NCBI GenBank assembly: GCA_963995525.1
Contig: OZ023209.1
Location: 10,956,152 to 11,020,151 of the forward strand
DNA: 64,000 bases
Direction of reading: 5' to 3'
DNA from: Escarpia spicata
Taxonomy: Eukaryota; Annelida; Polychaeta; Sabellida; Siboglinidae
A program made the translations under genes and the position numbers. The notes beneath the pieces are model-generated. The model was not told the origin of the DNA. It did not search any database and was given only the letters and a program-made list of their open reading frames with translations. Below, in pieces: positions 26,406 to 39,140 of the stretch. Numbering within the stretch: position 1 is the first letter of the stretch; each line of letters begins with the position of its first letter.

Positions 26406-27080
26406 TCATAAGTTAAGTTTCTCACGTGCTCTATGGTTTCTCCCTGATCTACGAAGATTTGCACTGGTTGTACAGTTCTGTTCAGATGTGTGGGAAGATT
26501 CCATCTCTGGCTGAGTTATGTCATGCGGTACGTCACGTGGTACGTCAGGTGGTATGTCAGGCGGTGCGTCACGTGGTAGGACAAGCGGTGCGTCAGGCAG
26601 TTCTGCATGAACAGGTTCCTCCGGAGGCCGTTTGTGAGACAATTCAAGAGGCAGTTCAGAAGATGGTGTCTTCTCCGGCACCGAGCTAACACCATTCACA
26701 CAACGACTCCCCATATGGTCAAAGTGTCTACGCACTACTCTCCCATCCTCGAGGCGAACGTGGACTGAATGACACGGGGCCAGTCCGTTCCACGATAACG
26801 TCACTGAGCCATTTTGTTTTGCCACTGAAGTTTATAACTTGTTCTACAACAACACCGGGTGCAACCTGCTGGAGATCGGAAGCGAGGCTCTGTGTAATCG
26901 ACTTCCAGGCCGGACCGCAATGTCTTGTGGGCCAACACCACGTTGAAGATTCCTTGACGGTATCACACCTGCCTAACCTACATTTGCATTGGCTTGTTCT
27001 TCGTTCAGGCCGAGGGCTTCAAGGGTTCGCCCAAACAGAAACGGCTCTATAGCACGCCTCTTGTACGATGCACTGCAATG
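26406..27080 (-). pseudogene. LTR-retrotransposon pol C-terminal relic
   Basis: The minus frame 26825-26406 reads VRLEDGRVVRRHFDHMG, then a Pro/Asp-rich tract (DVPRDVPHD), and ends NLRRSGRNHRAREKLNL. This matches the tail of Ty3/Gypsy-type pol proteins after integrase: a chromodomain-like GPxxYxVxLxDGRxxRRHxDxL block and an RRSxRxRRPPxRL end. Upstream on the same strand another short frame reads RRAIEPFLFGRTLEALGLNE (about 27060-27000) and stops, so it is truncated and frameshifted. No LTRs were seen nearby. Confidence 0.45.
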
Positions 27081-28484
27081 GAATGAATAACATTTTAAAG
27101 AGAAATCATGTACAGCCTGTTACAGAAGATACATACAGTTAACACATATAAACACTATTTCCCATTTGCATTATTTAAATCGATCCAGTTATCTCCAAGG
27201 AATCAGTGTTAGAATAACACCTCCGTTACAAATGTGTTGCTTAATTAATTTTTTTACTTGAAGTTGGTGATGTGTCAATGAAATGCAGATTTTTGCATTC
27301 GCTCGTGCACCTTCATTATTCCGACTATTAAATTAAAATAGGCTATTAAAATAGTACAGAGTTCGGCGCAAAAGACAGCACTTTTTGTAGATTGTAGCGA
27401 CATGACATCTAGTAAGCATATATCGTTAGATTATACCTACTTTCACCTTAAAAGCTTCACAATCCAGGTGCTAGTAAGACGTAATGTACTGAGTTAAACA
27501 AAGTAACGACTGCCATAACTTGGACATACATATATCCATGTATAATTAGATCAATTATCCTTATTCTTGTAACTTACAAAGATGAAAATTTTCTGAAATT
27601 GTCTGGCACCAGATATCGCGTTTCGGTGGAATATATCGCTGTTTGTGTTGTGGTCTCTCTTGCCTGCTTTGCCTGCATAAGCAGTGTTGCCGCAACCTAA
27701 AACATGTGAAATGTGTCGGCAATAAATTAATAAATAACACTAGCATTTAGCACATCTAATCACGTTAACCAATAATTATTATTATTGTATTGACAGTTTC
27801 ACGCTCTAGACTATGGCCACCAGATGGCAGGAAAATCAAACAGGAAATCTCTAAACTCACAAATAGACAGCCGTGTTCTGTTGATAATGGACAACGGTAC
27901 TAAAAATCAAGTGCTTTTATCAAAAAGTTTAAACTGCAGTGATTAAGAAGAAATAAAATAGTTTATTTTAATCAATGATTTTAATAAAAAATCATTTGAT
28001 TTCAATCGTGATTTAAATCAGCTTGCTCTACACATGGGCAACAGGGCAAATAGTATTACTGCAAGCTATAGTGTACTATTACCATATTCCGGCTCAATAG
28101 TTATGTGTACAGTACAGTAACTCATAGCATTTTAGTTTTTGGATCAACTATTCACGCTGTCACGGTCAATGTTACATTGGCGTATTAACTAACCATTATT
28201 GGTCACCAAAAAAACATGAGGCATAACTGTTCCATATGCCAGGGGGAAAGTGTAGGGTTAGGTTTAGCCTTTATAAAGGTTATTTGGAAATAATTAAGGT
28301 AGCAGTATGTTTGTATTTACACTTGCATTGTATATAAATCTATCTGTTCGTGCTGATCATCAGGTGTAAATAGCCTAGACTGTCTATGGGTATGCCTATA
28401 GATTAACCATGTCCATGCCTATGCACATGGCCAAGCCAATGGCTATGCCTTGGGCTTGGCTATGGCAGCTATGACTATGTCTAT
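27081..28484. other. Unassigned AT-rich DNA
   Basis: No domain-bearing frame was found. From about 28380 to 28480 there are short interspersed CTATG, CATGCC and CCAAGCC words in both orientations, forming a locally self-complementary patch just before the SINE. Confidence 0.5.
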
Positions 28485-28753
28485 GTAGGGTGCAGTGGCT
28501 CATGGGTAGAGTCCTTGGCTGCCGTGTCGATCAGTTCACTCAGATGTATGAATGAATACCTGGCTATAGACAGTGGTGGATATTTGTGTACGATTAGTCT
28601 TCGCGCATCAATTGCAGCGTGGCTGGATGCTTCCCACAGAAGTTGAAATGGTGTTCGATTGAACAGGTCTGCCAGGGGAGTAAAGTGTAAAGTGCCTTGA
28701 GCAGTCCTGAGGACTGGTCCGGACACTGCGCTATATAAGAACTTACCTTTACT
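28485..28753 (+). mobile_element. tRNA-derived SINE with LINE-like 3' tail, member 1
   Basis: The head GTGGCTCATGGGTAGAGT resembles a Pol III A box. The core and tail (GAACAGGTCTGCCAGGGGAG, AAAGTGCCTTGAGCAGTC, GCGCTATATAAGAACTTACC) match the second SINE at 39141-39447 in the same order. The ending resembles L2-group LINE 3' ends, which such SINEs exploit for retrotransposition. The B box is degraded. Confidence 0.7.
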
Positions 28754-28956
28754 GTTATGTCGTGTATGCTAAACTTTATAGACTTAGACCTTAATTGCAT
28801 AGGCCATAGCTGTAGCCATAGGTTATAGGCATTGCGGGCATAACATGCAGTCTTAGTATCAGATTAAGACTAGTCACAAACTCAGCCTAAGCCTAAGGCT
28901 AAACCTAAACAAAGGGGAAGAAGTGTTGCAGCCGGGGGGGGCATGGATGTCATGCA

Positions 28957-29010
28957 AGTGTCAGTCAGTGACACTGTCAGTGTCAGTCAGTGACACTGTC
29001 AGTGTCATTG
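28957..29010. repeat. Short self-complementary tandem repeat
   Basis: The unit GTCAGTCAGTGACACTGTCA occurs twice in a row. It contains inverted GTCA/TGAC words, so it can fold into alternative hairpins. Confidence 0.7.
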
Positions 29011-29669
29011 AACACGCTAGAGCCTATCCCTAGGCTATCCGTGTGTGGGCCTCAGAATGACAGATCAGATGGGTACAGCGACCACGCCCAACCATAGCTC
29101 TAACCCTGTAGGTGTACATGTAAAAAATACATTAGTCCAATGCAAATGGTAATTCCAATGTCATTCAGAACTTACACTTACAGTCACCTGGGCACGCTGC
29201 AACATCCAACGACAGAATATTTCAGTAAGCTTGCCGGGAAATTTGCACGTGACTCAATATGACCCATATAGGGCACCGCGCGTGCGCACAATTAAAAATC
29301 AACCATATATTTAAAGACGAAATATTTCAGTACAGCGCCACCTAACGGAGTTGGAAACAAATAGTACGCAGAAAATTTACGAAGTGAGTTACGACAGTGT
29401 GACGTCACTTTCTTCTAACAATGGCGTTGTCCATAGAACTTCGGTAGTTGTGCGTTCAAAAATGTTTTCCTGGTAAACCGCTGACATTAAAAAATTGATT
29501 GTAGTTGGAAATTGTTAATTTGTATTAACTCTTTTAGATGCTTAACACAAAAATGTTGCCTTTTGTTTTCCTTGAAAAGGTAATGTTATATTCATTGCAT
29601 AACTATACGGCGAACACCTACACCCAAACATGTGTGTGTTTGTGTAATATATATATATATAGCACGCAA

Positions 29670-29835
<166 letters not shown>

Positions 29836-30046
29836 CACACACGCATATATATATATAGATATATATATATAATATACACACTGTATATATATATATATTG
29901 TACATATCAACCGGCAAGTTCTAACGGTGTCCCTGTTTGGGGGTAGGTGAGTCATCGATGTTGTCATGCTAGAGGTACCTGGGCGTTTATTATCTGTGGA
30001 AGGAACAGGAAAACACTGAACGAGTCAAAGCGTCATATGTCAAGAT

Positions 30047-30120
30047 ATGATTTATATGAAGAATAAAGAGCTATATTTTTTCCGTTTCCCTGTGAATAGA
30101 TCACAGGTAGTACAGCGAAC
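30047..30120 (+). pseudogene. THAP-domain-like remnant
   Basis: The frame reads MKNKELYFFRFPVNRSQ, comparable to KDKELSFLFPF in the THAP-type gene at 17839. The LYFFRFP word is typical of the first half of THAP zinc fingers. Nothing of the CxxH half follows. A broken homologous copy is at about 48605-48680. Confidence 0.35.
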
Positions 30121-30808
30121 GGGACGGGTCGAGGCGTATCGACTGGCTCTTACTGTGCGTTCTAACTATGAAAACGACCATAGAGACCAGCCAAATTCGG
30201 TCCCGTATATGTACAACACACATACGCACACTATGCTATCATAAAATTAGACAGATATTCGTATGATGATCAAAATCTACAAAAACCGAAACGTTTGCGA
30301 AGCCGGAACACTGTAGGCGTAAAACATAAACTATCCGCAAGATGGCGAACTTGAATTGATATGTTCGCTGCTAAGGCAGCCAGCACGGTCTGGCCTTTCT
30401 TGAGCTTGTAATATCACTGTCCTTTGTGCATGTGGTTGGAACCTGTATCCAGCTAGTACTAAGCTCATTGACTTCATAAGAAGAATTGGAATATCTATAA
30501 CGACATTCCAGCCTAAACGCATAGCGCATGCACATAGCGCGCTTCTGCCGGACTAGTGGAACACTATTAATGCTATCTACAAAAAGTACACATAATTAAA
30601 TATGTCATATTCTGCTAACACTGGCGCGTGATTACCAATTTTTCTCTAATAAACCACAGACGTTAAAATGTGATTGTAGTTGCGGTGTGTTGACTGGTGG
30701 TGTTATATTTAGTTTTGTTGTCTGGTGGTGTTACCTCTAGTTGTACGTGTTACATGGTGACGTTACCTCTAGTTGTGTTACCTGGCGGCGTTACCTCTAG
30801 TTGTTTTA

Positions 30809-32151
30809 ACAAGATATAACAAGATTGCCACCCAGAGAATTAACTCTAGTCAAGGAAGCCCTTTGGCTTATTGAGAGGCCAACCCTTTTATGTACATGTA
30901 TCCCGCCCTTCTGAGGTATGTGTCGATTTTATTTTAAAATATATTCACATTACTAGCACCCACACAATCAGCAGATAATATGTTCCATTAATTTGCAGTC
31001 CTTTGTGAACATAAGAACTTTCTTATATTTAATCTACACTGCTCCTCTACTAATGTAACTTGATGTCCTCTAGTCTTTCTATCTTTCTTAACTGAAAAAA
31101 AATCTTTCTATTTATATTTTCATAACCATTCTATATTTTAAACATTTCTATCTGATCTCCTCTCAATCTCCTGGTCTCTCGTGTTATTAAATCACATTCT
31201 TTTAGGCGTTTTTCATAGCTAAGATCCCTCAGTTTTGGTATAATTTTAGTCGCTCTCCTCTGTACTATTTCTTGCACATCTATGTCCTTCTTGCGGTATG
31301 GTCTCCATGCTTGTATACGATATTCTAAATGAGGCCTAACTATTGTTTTGTAGAGCGGTATTACTAGTTGTTTTTCCTTATACGCTATATTTCGCCTAAT
31401 TTATCCAAGGACTTGATTTCCCTTTGAAGCTGCAATTTCGCAGTGCTGTGAAACCTTCATATCAGCACTAATGGTTAACCCTAAGTCCTTTTCTTTTACA
31501 GTAGTACTTAGTACAGTACCCCCATTGTATATTCTACCTCTTCGTTCCCATGTCCTGTGTGGAGGCATTTACATTTCACAAAATTTGAACAAGATTTGCC
31601 CCTTTTCAGACCATTTGATTAACCTGTCAAGATCATCTTGTAAATGCAGTCTATCCGCAAATGTCAACACCTTGCTTGTTATGTCTTCGTCCAAACCGTT
31701 GATATATAGTAAGAATAATATAGGTCCTAGTATTGATCTATATGGTACCCCATTCAAAACTGATTTCCAGTTTGAAGCCACCCCATCAACAACTACCCGT
31801 TGCCTTCTGTCAATCAGCCATTTTTCTATCCAGTTAATTATACCATTTCCTGTGCCATGGGCCTTTAGTAATCTTTGATGTAGCACTTTGTCGAAAGCCT
31901 TTTGAAAATCTAACTAGATGATATCTAATAGTGATCCCTCGTCTACCCACTTAGTGATATATTCCAGAAAAAGAACACATTTCTTAAGCATGACCTGGCT
32001 TTTAGAAACCAATGTTGAGATGGGTTTATTAAGTTACGTTTAACAAGAAAATCTACCATGTGATCTTTAATTAGTCTTTCTAATAATTTGCAAATCACCG
32101 ATGTTAAACTCACTGGTCTATAATTCTCTGACTTGTTTCTCGTTATCTCTC
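30809..32151 (-). mobile_element. 5'-truncated CR1-like LINE inserted in a minisatellite
   Basis: Flanked by the 9-bp duplication GTTGTTTTA (30800-30808 and 32152-32160), with minisatellite on both sides, so the whole insertion is defined. Minus-strand relics read from right to left: PHQRLLLKAHG-like, INWIEKWLIDRRQRVVVDG (31886 onward), RSILGPILFLLYING, then a deletion through the catalytic block (VLTFADRLHLQDDLDRL, so FADD is broken), and down to about 31060 a thumb and C-terminal tail (about 31350-31150). The 3' terminus has a repeated CTTGTTATATCTTGTT (near 30810-30825). The copy is dead. Confidence 0.75.
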
Positions 32152-32160
32152 GTTGTTTTA

Positions 32161-32440
32161 CCTAGCGGTGTTACCTGTAGTCGTGTGTTGTGTTTCAATG
32201 GGCAAAGAACACACAAGTGGCCTAAGGCCGTGTTGACCCTTCACGCGTCTAACCTCCAGTCCAGTGTCGACTCTCCTCGCATCTCGGTCGTGTAGTAATC
32301 ACATATTTTATTGGATGTAGCGCCAGAGTCATATAATCCATTAGATGCATGATCCCAAACATTTGCACTCTGTTTATCTTTAAAGGCCAGGTGCCTATGT
32401 AGACTGTGCATCTGTTCATATTGGGCCTTCACCCTCAAAC
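32161..32440 (-). mobile_element. LINE 3' tail matching the element at 50397
   Basis: Sequence from 32161 to about 32400 (ACCTAGCGGTGTTACCTG, TTGTGTTTCAATGG, CATCTCGGTCGTGTAGTAAT, TTTTATTGGATGTAG, CCATTAGATGCAT) matches 50340-50480. There it forms the end of a minus-strand LINE (NKIxDYYTTEM). Here only the 3' tail is present. Confidence 0.6.
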
Positions 32441-33216
32441 AGTATCGTCAGGGGTCATCCAGTGTGAGAACGGCTGTCAGGCTCTGATTGCCTTAGAACA
32501 CCCTTAGATATCAAAAATAAGCTTCACATTCTTAATTATCTTCTCAATAGTAATTTAATTTTTCCATATAAATATGTTATTCTTAATGCTCATATTTTTT
32601 AATATTTTATTCGACTGGTATGTGAGAAAGTATCATAACATAATCCATTTTGAGATATTGTACATTGTCTTGTGGTCATAAAGAACCTTATTTAGACTTA
32701 CGTATGTAATATATAACAAATTCGTCGTCTTGAAAGAGCAGAGAATATGCTGTCGAGACGCAGGCACTTAAAGGTTAGACTGATGCTAACAATTGTTTTT
32801 CCACATTGAAACGGTCGACGACAGTACAGTGGCGGATCATTCAGCTTTTTAGTGGGGGTCCACTGCATGATCCTCACCGTCAACGCCCCATTCCTCCCAT
32901 CCCACCCGTATTCAAACCATTGACATATCCTACGCAGAATATATGTGTGTAGGTCTATGATAAAAGCCAAGTTCGTGGACGGTTCATGTAGAATAAAAGC
33001 ATTGCAACATAATCCATGTCAGATTTTGTATCTCTAGCTATAAAATACAACTGATGGTAGTCTATGCTACGTAAAATATTAATATATAATATAAAGTAGC
33101 TCTTTCAATCCGGTCTCACTTCACTTTGCTACTAGGCATGTGCGTAACCTTGTACAGTAACGCTGCACTGTGACTTGATACAAATGATCAATCACTTGTC
33201 GGCTTACTAATCTGCA
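32441..33216. other. Unassigned AT-rich DNA
   Basis: No recognisable coding, tandem or terminal repeats. The minus frame at 32970-32698 has no domain I know. Confidence 0.5.
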
Positions 33217-34078
33217 TTAATCTACCAAAATATTGCAAAGTTCCATTCGCCGTCGTTGCTTTTGAGGAAACCGGTCAATTACGGCGTCTTCGTCTATTTT
33301 TCTTCCGTAGTGTGTATGAAGCAAGGCCAAGCCATTCGTGCGGTCCTCAAGAATGGCGCTCCGCAAATACAAATTTTCAGTCTTCCTTGGGGCACTGGTG
33401 CCTGCGTTCACATTCACAGCTGGTCACGCCAAGGGTGCACAACAGCTTCAACGCGGTAAGCACATTGGGGAAGAAAGCTCTGTTAGCAGCTTTCAGCGCA
33501 AATGCTGCATTCTTACATCATCCTGCCGCCATCGTCTTTGACAGCTGTGCAACTCGGAATCCATGCTGCATGCAATTGGCAGATCTCCCTTGTAAACGCT
33601 ACACCTCGCCTATGTTTTCAGAGACGATTTCTTCGGCCGTCTGTCGATTCAGTGATGGTACTAGGTAGAATGCCCGAGTGAAGGCATGCTGCTCTTCTCC
33701 AACTCTACTGTGCAACGCCATTAGCAACTGGTCAAGCGTAGGTATTGTTTTATATTGCGCTTGTAATGCTCCTTGGTGTCCTCTAGGGCAGTATCGAGTT
33801 CGCTGACGTCCACATGTGCGGGGTTGTGAAGGTTTCACTCCTACTCTTTCTCCCATCTTAGTCATCATGGAGTACAACTCGTCATGGAAACTTTCCACAT
33901 CGTCCCTAATGTCCTGCGGCGCACCAATCACATTCTTAATCTGGTCAGTTGCGTTGACAATGTCGATTGTTTTTGATTTCAAACTGACACTGTTTGGTTG
34001 TACATATGCCATACTACATCGTGTTGCGATCAATGCAGCATTGAAGGGAAACTGCGTGGTGAAATTATTATGATACAA
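33217..34078 (-). pseudogene. Decayed hAT transposase (P52rIPK/ZMYM-like), C-terminal part
   Basis: The minus frame 34078-33599 reads KTIDIVNATDQIKNVIGAPQ, ESFHDELYSMMTKMGERVGV and PSQPRTCGRQRTRY. Further left on the same strand come PAVNVNAGTSAPRKTENLYL and NGLALLHTHYGRKIDEDAVI (33417-33260). The latter correspond to the hAT dimerisation region, normally CExxxSxLRRLKTYLRSTM and LALLHxHYxxxIDxxxVI. Frames change near 33590 and 33480. I recognise the family as the hAT-derived proteins usually annotated as 52 kDa repressor or ZMYM-like. The N-terminal zinc finger and catalytic core are absent. Confidence 0.65.
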
Positions 34079-34084
34079 CTGTTT

Positions 34085-34450
34085 TGCTTTATTTAAATAA
34101 GAACAAGAACAAGAAAGTTTTATTTAGACCCCATTTACAATATATGTATAATATCAAATTAACGTACATGAAGAGGCATATATATTCATATACACAAATG
34201 CAGTGTAATCTCAAATTAGATGGGGTCTGTGACTCCTATTAAGACAATAACAGACGCTCTCATAGGAGCCACAATAATAATTTTGTTCAAAACAAATTTA
34301 TCGGAGGAAGTAAATATATTTTTTTTGTTATTTGTCCACTTATTGACATTATCTCTGGTTACACTGAGCTATTGTGCACATTTGTACGGGACTATAGGCA
34401 AGGGTCTCGCCTTTCTAGTTAGTAAAACTGCATTGTCCAGTATTTGACAT
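34085..34450 (-). mobile_element. 3'-end fragment of a LINE
   Basis: The layout AAGAACAAGAAAGTTTTATTT, then GGGTCTGTGACTCCTATTAAGA and GGAGCCACAATAATAA, parallels 35041-35230 (AGAAGAATAGTGTTTTATTT, GGGTCCGAAGACTCCTCTAAGA, GGAGGAACCACCTTTCAATAA). Both look like 3' UTRs of related minus-strand LINEs. No coding remains in this one. Confidence 0.5.
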
Positions 34451-35040
34451 GCAGTGAACGAAAATGCACTGTAAAATATCAGTATATGCAACCATAGCAA
34501 GAGGATTAACCTTGAGGCTGGTCGTGGATGTTTTTTTGGCCTAAATCCGGGACTTGGGCCATATTTCTGATTGGGTCTACGGGTGTTGCCTTTCCAAATT
34601 CCAGTCAGCCGTGTTTGAAAAGTCCCCGTTTCCCCACTTATTTTAACCGAAACACGAAAATATGAGATTCATACGTTCACAGACTGTTTCTAATGCTACA
34701 GCTACGATAGTAAACCTGGCTGGCATGTCATCATTCAATGTAAATTCAATACCGTGTTGCCACGGAATTTTGTGATGCACGAATTTTAGACACCAACAGA
34801 TCGGCACTCTAGTATACATACGTTTTTACCCATGAATATATTTAAAAAATCTAATAATAGATTACATAAAATTGCGCAACTTCAAGTAAATACCACATTT
34901 GGTATTGATAGCACTCGCTAAAAAAACATAAATTAAACATTTATTTTTGACATGTTACTTTACCGTTACTGTACACCTTTCTCGAGAATGGCCCATATGT
35001 ATAATTATATCCAACATTAATTATTAGAGCAAAAACAAAG
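34451..35040. other. Unassigned DNA
   Basis: Nothing recognisable: no open frame above about 60 codons, no tandem repeats, no inverted repeats noticed. Confidence 0.5.
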
Positions 35041-36215
35041 AAGAAGAATAGTGTTTTATTTGACCCAAGTAAAGATATACATCAAAGTATAAAAGAAAGA
35101 TAACAAGTCACAATTTTTATGTGTAGAAAATAAATGTACACATAACAGGTACACGTTAACGGGTCCGAAGACTCCTCTAAGATCGATGTTCACAATCGCT
35201 ATGGAGGAACCACCTTTCAATAAAACAAATGTGTTGGTCAAACAAATTACATTCTTCTAGTGAAGGAAAACAGACACATAATTTAAAACTAAATATACAC
35301 AATTTTGTCTGCGAATATTCATGTCAAGTGTGTGCGGGTGCGAGTGTATATATTGTGTGTATGCGTGCTATATGTGCCTTCATGAGTACATGCATTGTAG
35401 CCGACTGTCAGTTATTATTCAGTGTAACAGTTTGAGATTGTGTATGTATCATGATACGTTTGTAGAAAATGTTGCTTAACATAGTTTGTATAAACATACA
35501 TACATACATATAAACTATGTGTTGTAAGCTGATGTTTTATTATATCTGGGATGCTGTTTAATAAATGAGGTACATTATATCTAAAACATTTCTTTGCGAA
35601 TTCATGTTTGACTCTGTAAGTATATATTTGATTTTTGATACGTGTGTCATGGCTATGTATATCATAGTTTGGAATTATGTTCCAATTTTGTAAGTAAAAT
35701 GGCACGTTATTATGTAAATATTTATACTAAAATGTTAATTGTCGTAGCTTAGTGTTATGATTCTCAAAGCTTTCTTTTGAATTCTCATTATTTTACTTGA
35801 ATGAACGTCCCATGCCATTATGCAATAATTTATATGTGGTAAAACTGATGAGTTATATAATAACAATTTTATTTGTTGAGGCAGGACAATTTAATTATGA
35901 TGCAACTTTTTTTAGAACAAGCATTTGAATTTTCAATATGCGTTTTCCAGTTTAATTTTTGTCTAGAATTAAACATAAGAAATGAAACTCCTGAACATGT
36001 TCTATATTTATATTATCTATCTTAATATAAAGTACCTGTATATTTCTGTTATCTTTTTGAAAAGTCATATATTTATATTTCGTTATGTTTAAAGATAATT
36101 TGTTTATTTTGAGCCATTCGTTTATTTTACATAGTTCTTTATTTATTAACACATCTATATTTTCGTTGAGTGCAATATTTCTGAAGGTATTTATAGTACT
36201 TGATAAAGGAAACAT
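35041..36215 (-). pseudogene. LINE relic: RT thumb, C-terminal domain and 3' UTR
   Basis: The minus frame 36215-35952 reads ELCKINEWLKINKLSLNITK and VQEFHFLCLILDKN, the block just after the catalytic FADD motif in Jockey/CR1-like reverse transcriptases. The minus frame 35705-35415 reads HDTRIKNQIYTYRVKHEFAK and RYNVPHLLNSIPDIIK, the distal C-terminal domain. A TACA-rich run lies inside it (35495-35515), and the 3' UTR reaches about 35041. The catalytic core is missing, so the element is 5'-truncated and decayed. Confidence 0.6.
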
Positions 36216-37289
36216 ACAGTGCTCTCTAGATAAGGTCGAACCTCCAGGGACCCACGCAATGCTGATGAGTGGAATTTCTGATAACTGATAACTAGAAAGT
36301 TATCAGAAGGTCCCCTAAATTGGACAATGGGTCACCTGACATAAGATTGTTCCTGACTTTGTTCTGCCCCATTCTGTCCAGTCTACTGGGAAGGTGTACA
36401 ACACTTCGTGTTTCAAATGAATGTGTGTATCTGATAGCTCTGTGTATCAAAATGCATAGCAGTGCTAATAACTGGACAATGTATTAACTGACACAATAGT
36501 GAAGTGACTTTGTTCTGCCACATTAGTTCCGTGTGGATTCTGCTGGGACATCACTACATGTTTCAAATGGATTTGTGTAATCGATCGATTATGCACAACA
36601 TTCCGTCATTATGTTACAAAATAGGAGTACATAATAAAAGTCATGCTTTCTTATGCTCATCATGTTTGGATTGTGTTCTATAGCATATTCTTCAAAATTT
36701 GTTGAAACAAGTTTATGTTAAGTGAACTATACTGGGAGTAGTGTAAAAAAAGGTGTCAACGAAGTTGCCTTTACAATAATTGTGAAAATTCATATAATAT
36801 AATGCTCCACAACATTCAAAATGTTTTAGGGATCTTCTTGAGTTAAATACACAAATGATGACTAAAACATTGTTTTACAATATGCGTTACTTTTAAAGTT
36901 TTTAATTTTATAACTTTATTTCCATCAAACAATGGCCATTTTATTTGTTATCGAAACGGGAGTTCGGCAGAAACAAATTCAATATCTTGTTCTCTAACTG
37001 AAGGGCAGAACAAATAAATATTGCACAAAATAAAACATGTTGCTACACTGGTGTAATATATTTTAATATTTTGTTTACAATAATGTTATTATACTCTTCA
37101 TAGATCTACCTTTTTCAAACTAAAATTAAACCTTATGTAGATAGGAAAGTACGTAACCACCATAACTATTTAAACATTGTACTTAATTCATGTAATATAT
37201 AATGTTGTATTTATACTTCTTGTGGAAATAACGGCTGGATTTATGGTTTCATTATTGAATGTTTCTCGGCTTCAATAAGTTTCTGTTAT
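36216..37289. repeat. AT-rich DNA with a degenerate two-unit tandem repeat
   Basis: At 36317-36465 and 36466-36595 two diverged units share TTGGACAATG, TGACTTTGTTCTGCC, CTGGGA and ACATGTTTCAAATG-type blocks. Just upstream (36216-36245) a CAGTGCTCTCTAGATAAGGT sequence preceded by TA looks like a pogo-type terminal repeat, but I found no partner. The remainder to 37289 shows nothing. Confidence 0.4.
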
Positions 37290-37939
37290 CTAAACGTTTA
37301 ATTAAAACTATGTGAGATCTGGGGAAATACTTATCAATCTAGACTCAGAAAACTATTTATGTTACAGAAAAAAGCTATACGGATTATTTATAATCTTAAT
37401 TACCATGATCATACATCTGTATTTTTCCATCTCTCAAACATGCTTAAATTTCATGATTTAGTTAAATACAAGACTATGATCATATTTTATAAAGCAAATA
37501 AGCAAATAACCATTCTTTAAATGGTCGTGTTCAAGCATTATTTGAACCAACCGCAGCTATACATATACATGATACAAGACAAAGCAAACTGTTCTATGTT
37601 AAAAAGACAAACACCACCCTCCGACTGCTGTCAATCACCGTCAAGGGTATAAAAACGTGGAACAATTTACCAAATAAATTGACTCAGCTTCCAAGTTTAA
37701 CACAATTTAAAAAAGCAATCAAATTGTCATTACTTTCTACATACTTGTGAATTGTTAATTGAAGGTAACGTTTTGTTAAACCCATGTAATAGTAACACAA
37801 GCACTATAGTAAACAGTCTATACATGAGTTGTGAATATTATTTTGTGATTTATTTATAATTCCTGTTGTATTTATTCAGTTTTCATAGTTCGAGTAGGGC
37901 ATAGCAACACATAAGTCTATGACTTCAGCTATGTCCTTT

Positions 37940-37996
<57 letters not shown>

Positions 37997-38060
37997 ACCA
38001 TACTGTGCATATATTATGTTGTTGTTGTTGTTGTTGTTGTTGAATAAACGTTCATTCAAT
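37290..38060 (+). pseudogene. LINE relic: RT C-terminal domain plus 3' UTR with CAG and TTG repeats
   Basis: Plus-strand reading (about 37310-37500) gives EIWGNTYQSRLRKLFMLQKK, AIRIIYNLNYHDHTSVFFHL and LKFHDLVKYKTMIIFYKANK, the C-terminal domain of Jockey/CR1-like ORF2 proteins. It then breaks (TTTAAATGG near 37518) and continues degraded to about 37750. The 3' UTR holds a (CAG)n run of about 18 units (37941-37995) and a (TTG)n run (38019-38042) before an AATAAA-like end (38043-38048). Confidence 0.6.
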
Positions 38061-38069
38061 TAAAACTAA

Positions 38070-38190
38070 ACTTACAAAAACAGAGCTTTCTTCCCCAAAT
38101 GTGCCTACCGCGTTGATGCTGCTGTGCACCCTTGGCGTAACCAGCTGTGAATGTGAAAGCAGCACCAGTGCCCTAAATTCTTCGTGAATC
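38070..38190 (+). pseudogene. hAT fragment, inverted copy of part of 33395-33490
   Basis: The sequence is the approximate reverse complement of 33395-33490 (shared AAAGCTCTGTT, GTGTGCACCCTTGG-like and CACATTCACAGCTGGT blocks). On this strand it reads CTLGVTSCECE, the hAT dimerisation-region word that is garbled in the longer relic at 33217. It is a second, very short copy of the same hAT family. Confidence 0.55.
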
Positions 38191-38770
38191 TGTGGTATTC
38201 CGAATCAGACATTTGTGCTTGCCGTGCATATGTTAATAACTTTCATTGGTGAAACAACACGATAATGGCTTGGAGCTGTTTGCACTTCTTACAGTTCATC
38301 ATTGTCTTGTACACAAGCAGTTGCCACGTCGGTTTGTTTGTCATTCATAATTTATTTTCCCGCTTACCCGTACCAGATGCGCGCGATGCCAACCAATTAT
38401 GCCTGATGTTGCATGAATTTAAAACGTTGTGTGATATAATAGCAATAAAAGTTCTCCTTCGTCATTTATTTATGTTATTCTTATTTCTATTTTAGTTATT
38501 TGTTTGAATTTTTTTAAACAGAATCCGACAGACAATACTGTGCCTGGACATGTTGATTAAAACGACATTTGTTGGAGGATGTGTGCGCTGAATACTTCGA
38601 ACTGGAGTTAACAGGGAACGCATATACATTCGCCCAGTGTTCGCATGTCAAACAGAGTATGACTTCCCCATACCCGATACATACGATACGAAGTACAATG
38701 CGATGATATGAAACGGTGTGTCAAATTCGTATCACATGTAATAACAAATATATGCACGTAACTGGTATAG
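38191..38770. other. Unassigned DNA
   Basis: One plus frame (38265-38495, LVIHNLFSRLPVPD) has no domain I recognise. Nothing else was seen. Confidence 0.4.
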
Positions 38771-38771
38771 G

Positions 38772-39078
<307 letters not shown>

Positions 39079-39140
39079 GAGTGAGCAATATGGCTGTCCC
39101 GCAGTACGGGCCGGGACACCTGCAATGAAGACACGCTCAT

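Noticed and set aside
33353..33458. A signal-peptide-like frame (MALRKYKFSVFLGALVPAFT) ending near a GTAAGC donor
   Set aside because: The opposite strand reads as the hAT dimerisation region (ENLYL...LALLHTHYGRKID) continuing the relic at 33599-34078, and the same DNA recurs inverted at 38070 as a hAT fragment. The hydrophobic frame is a shadow.
36216..36250. Complete pogo-type MITE starting at CAGTGCTCTC
   Set aside because: No inverted partner end was found downstream, so only a possible remnant terminus is noted.
37941..38042. CAG/TTG repeats as a polyglutamine gene or hairpin
   Set aside because: No long frame extends from the CAG run, it lies in a LINE 3' UTR, and the TTG run is not its complement.
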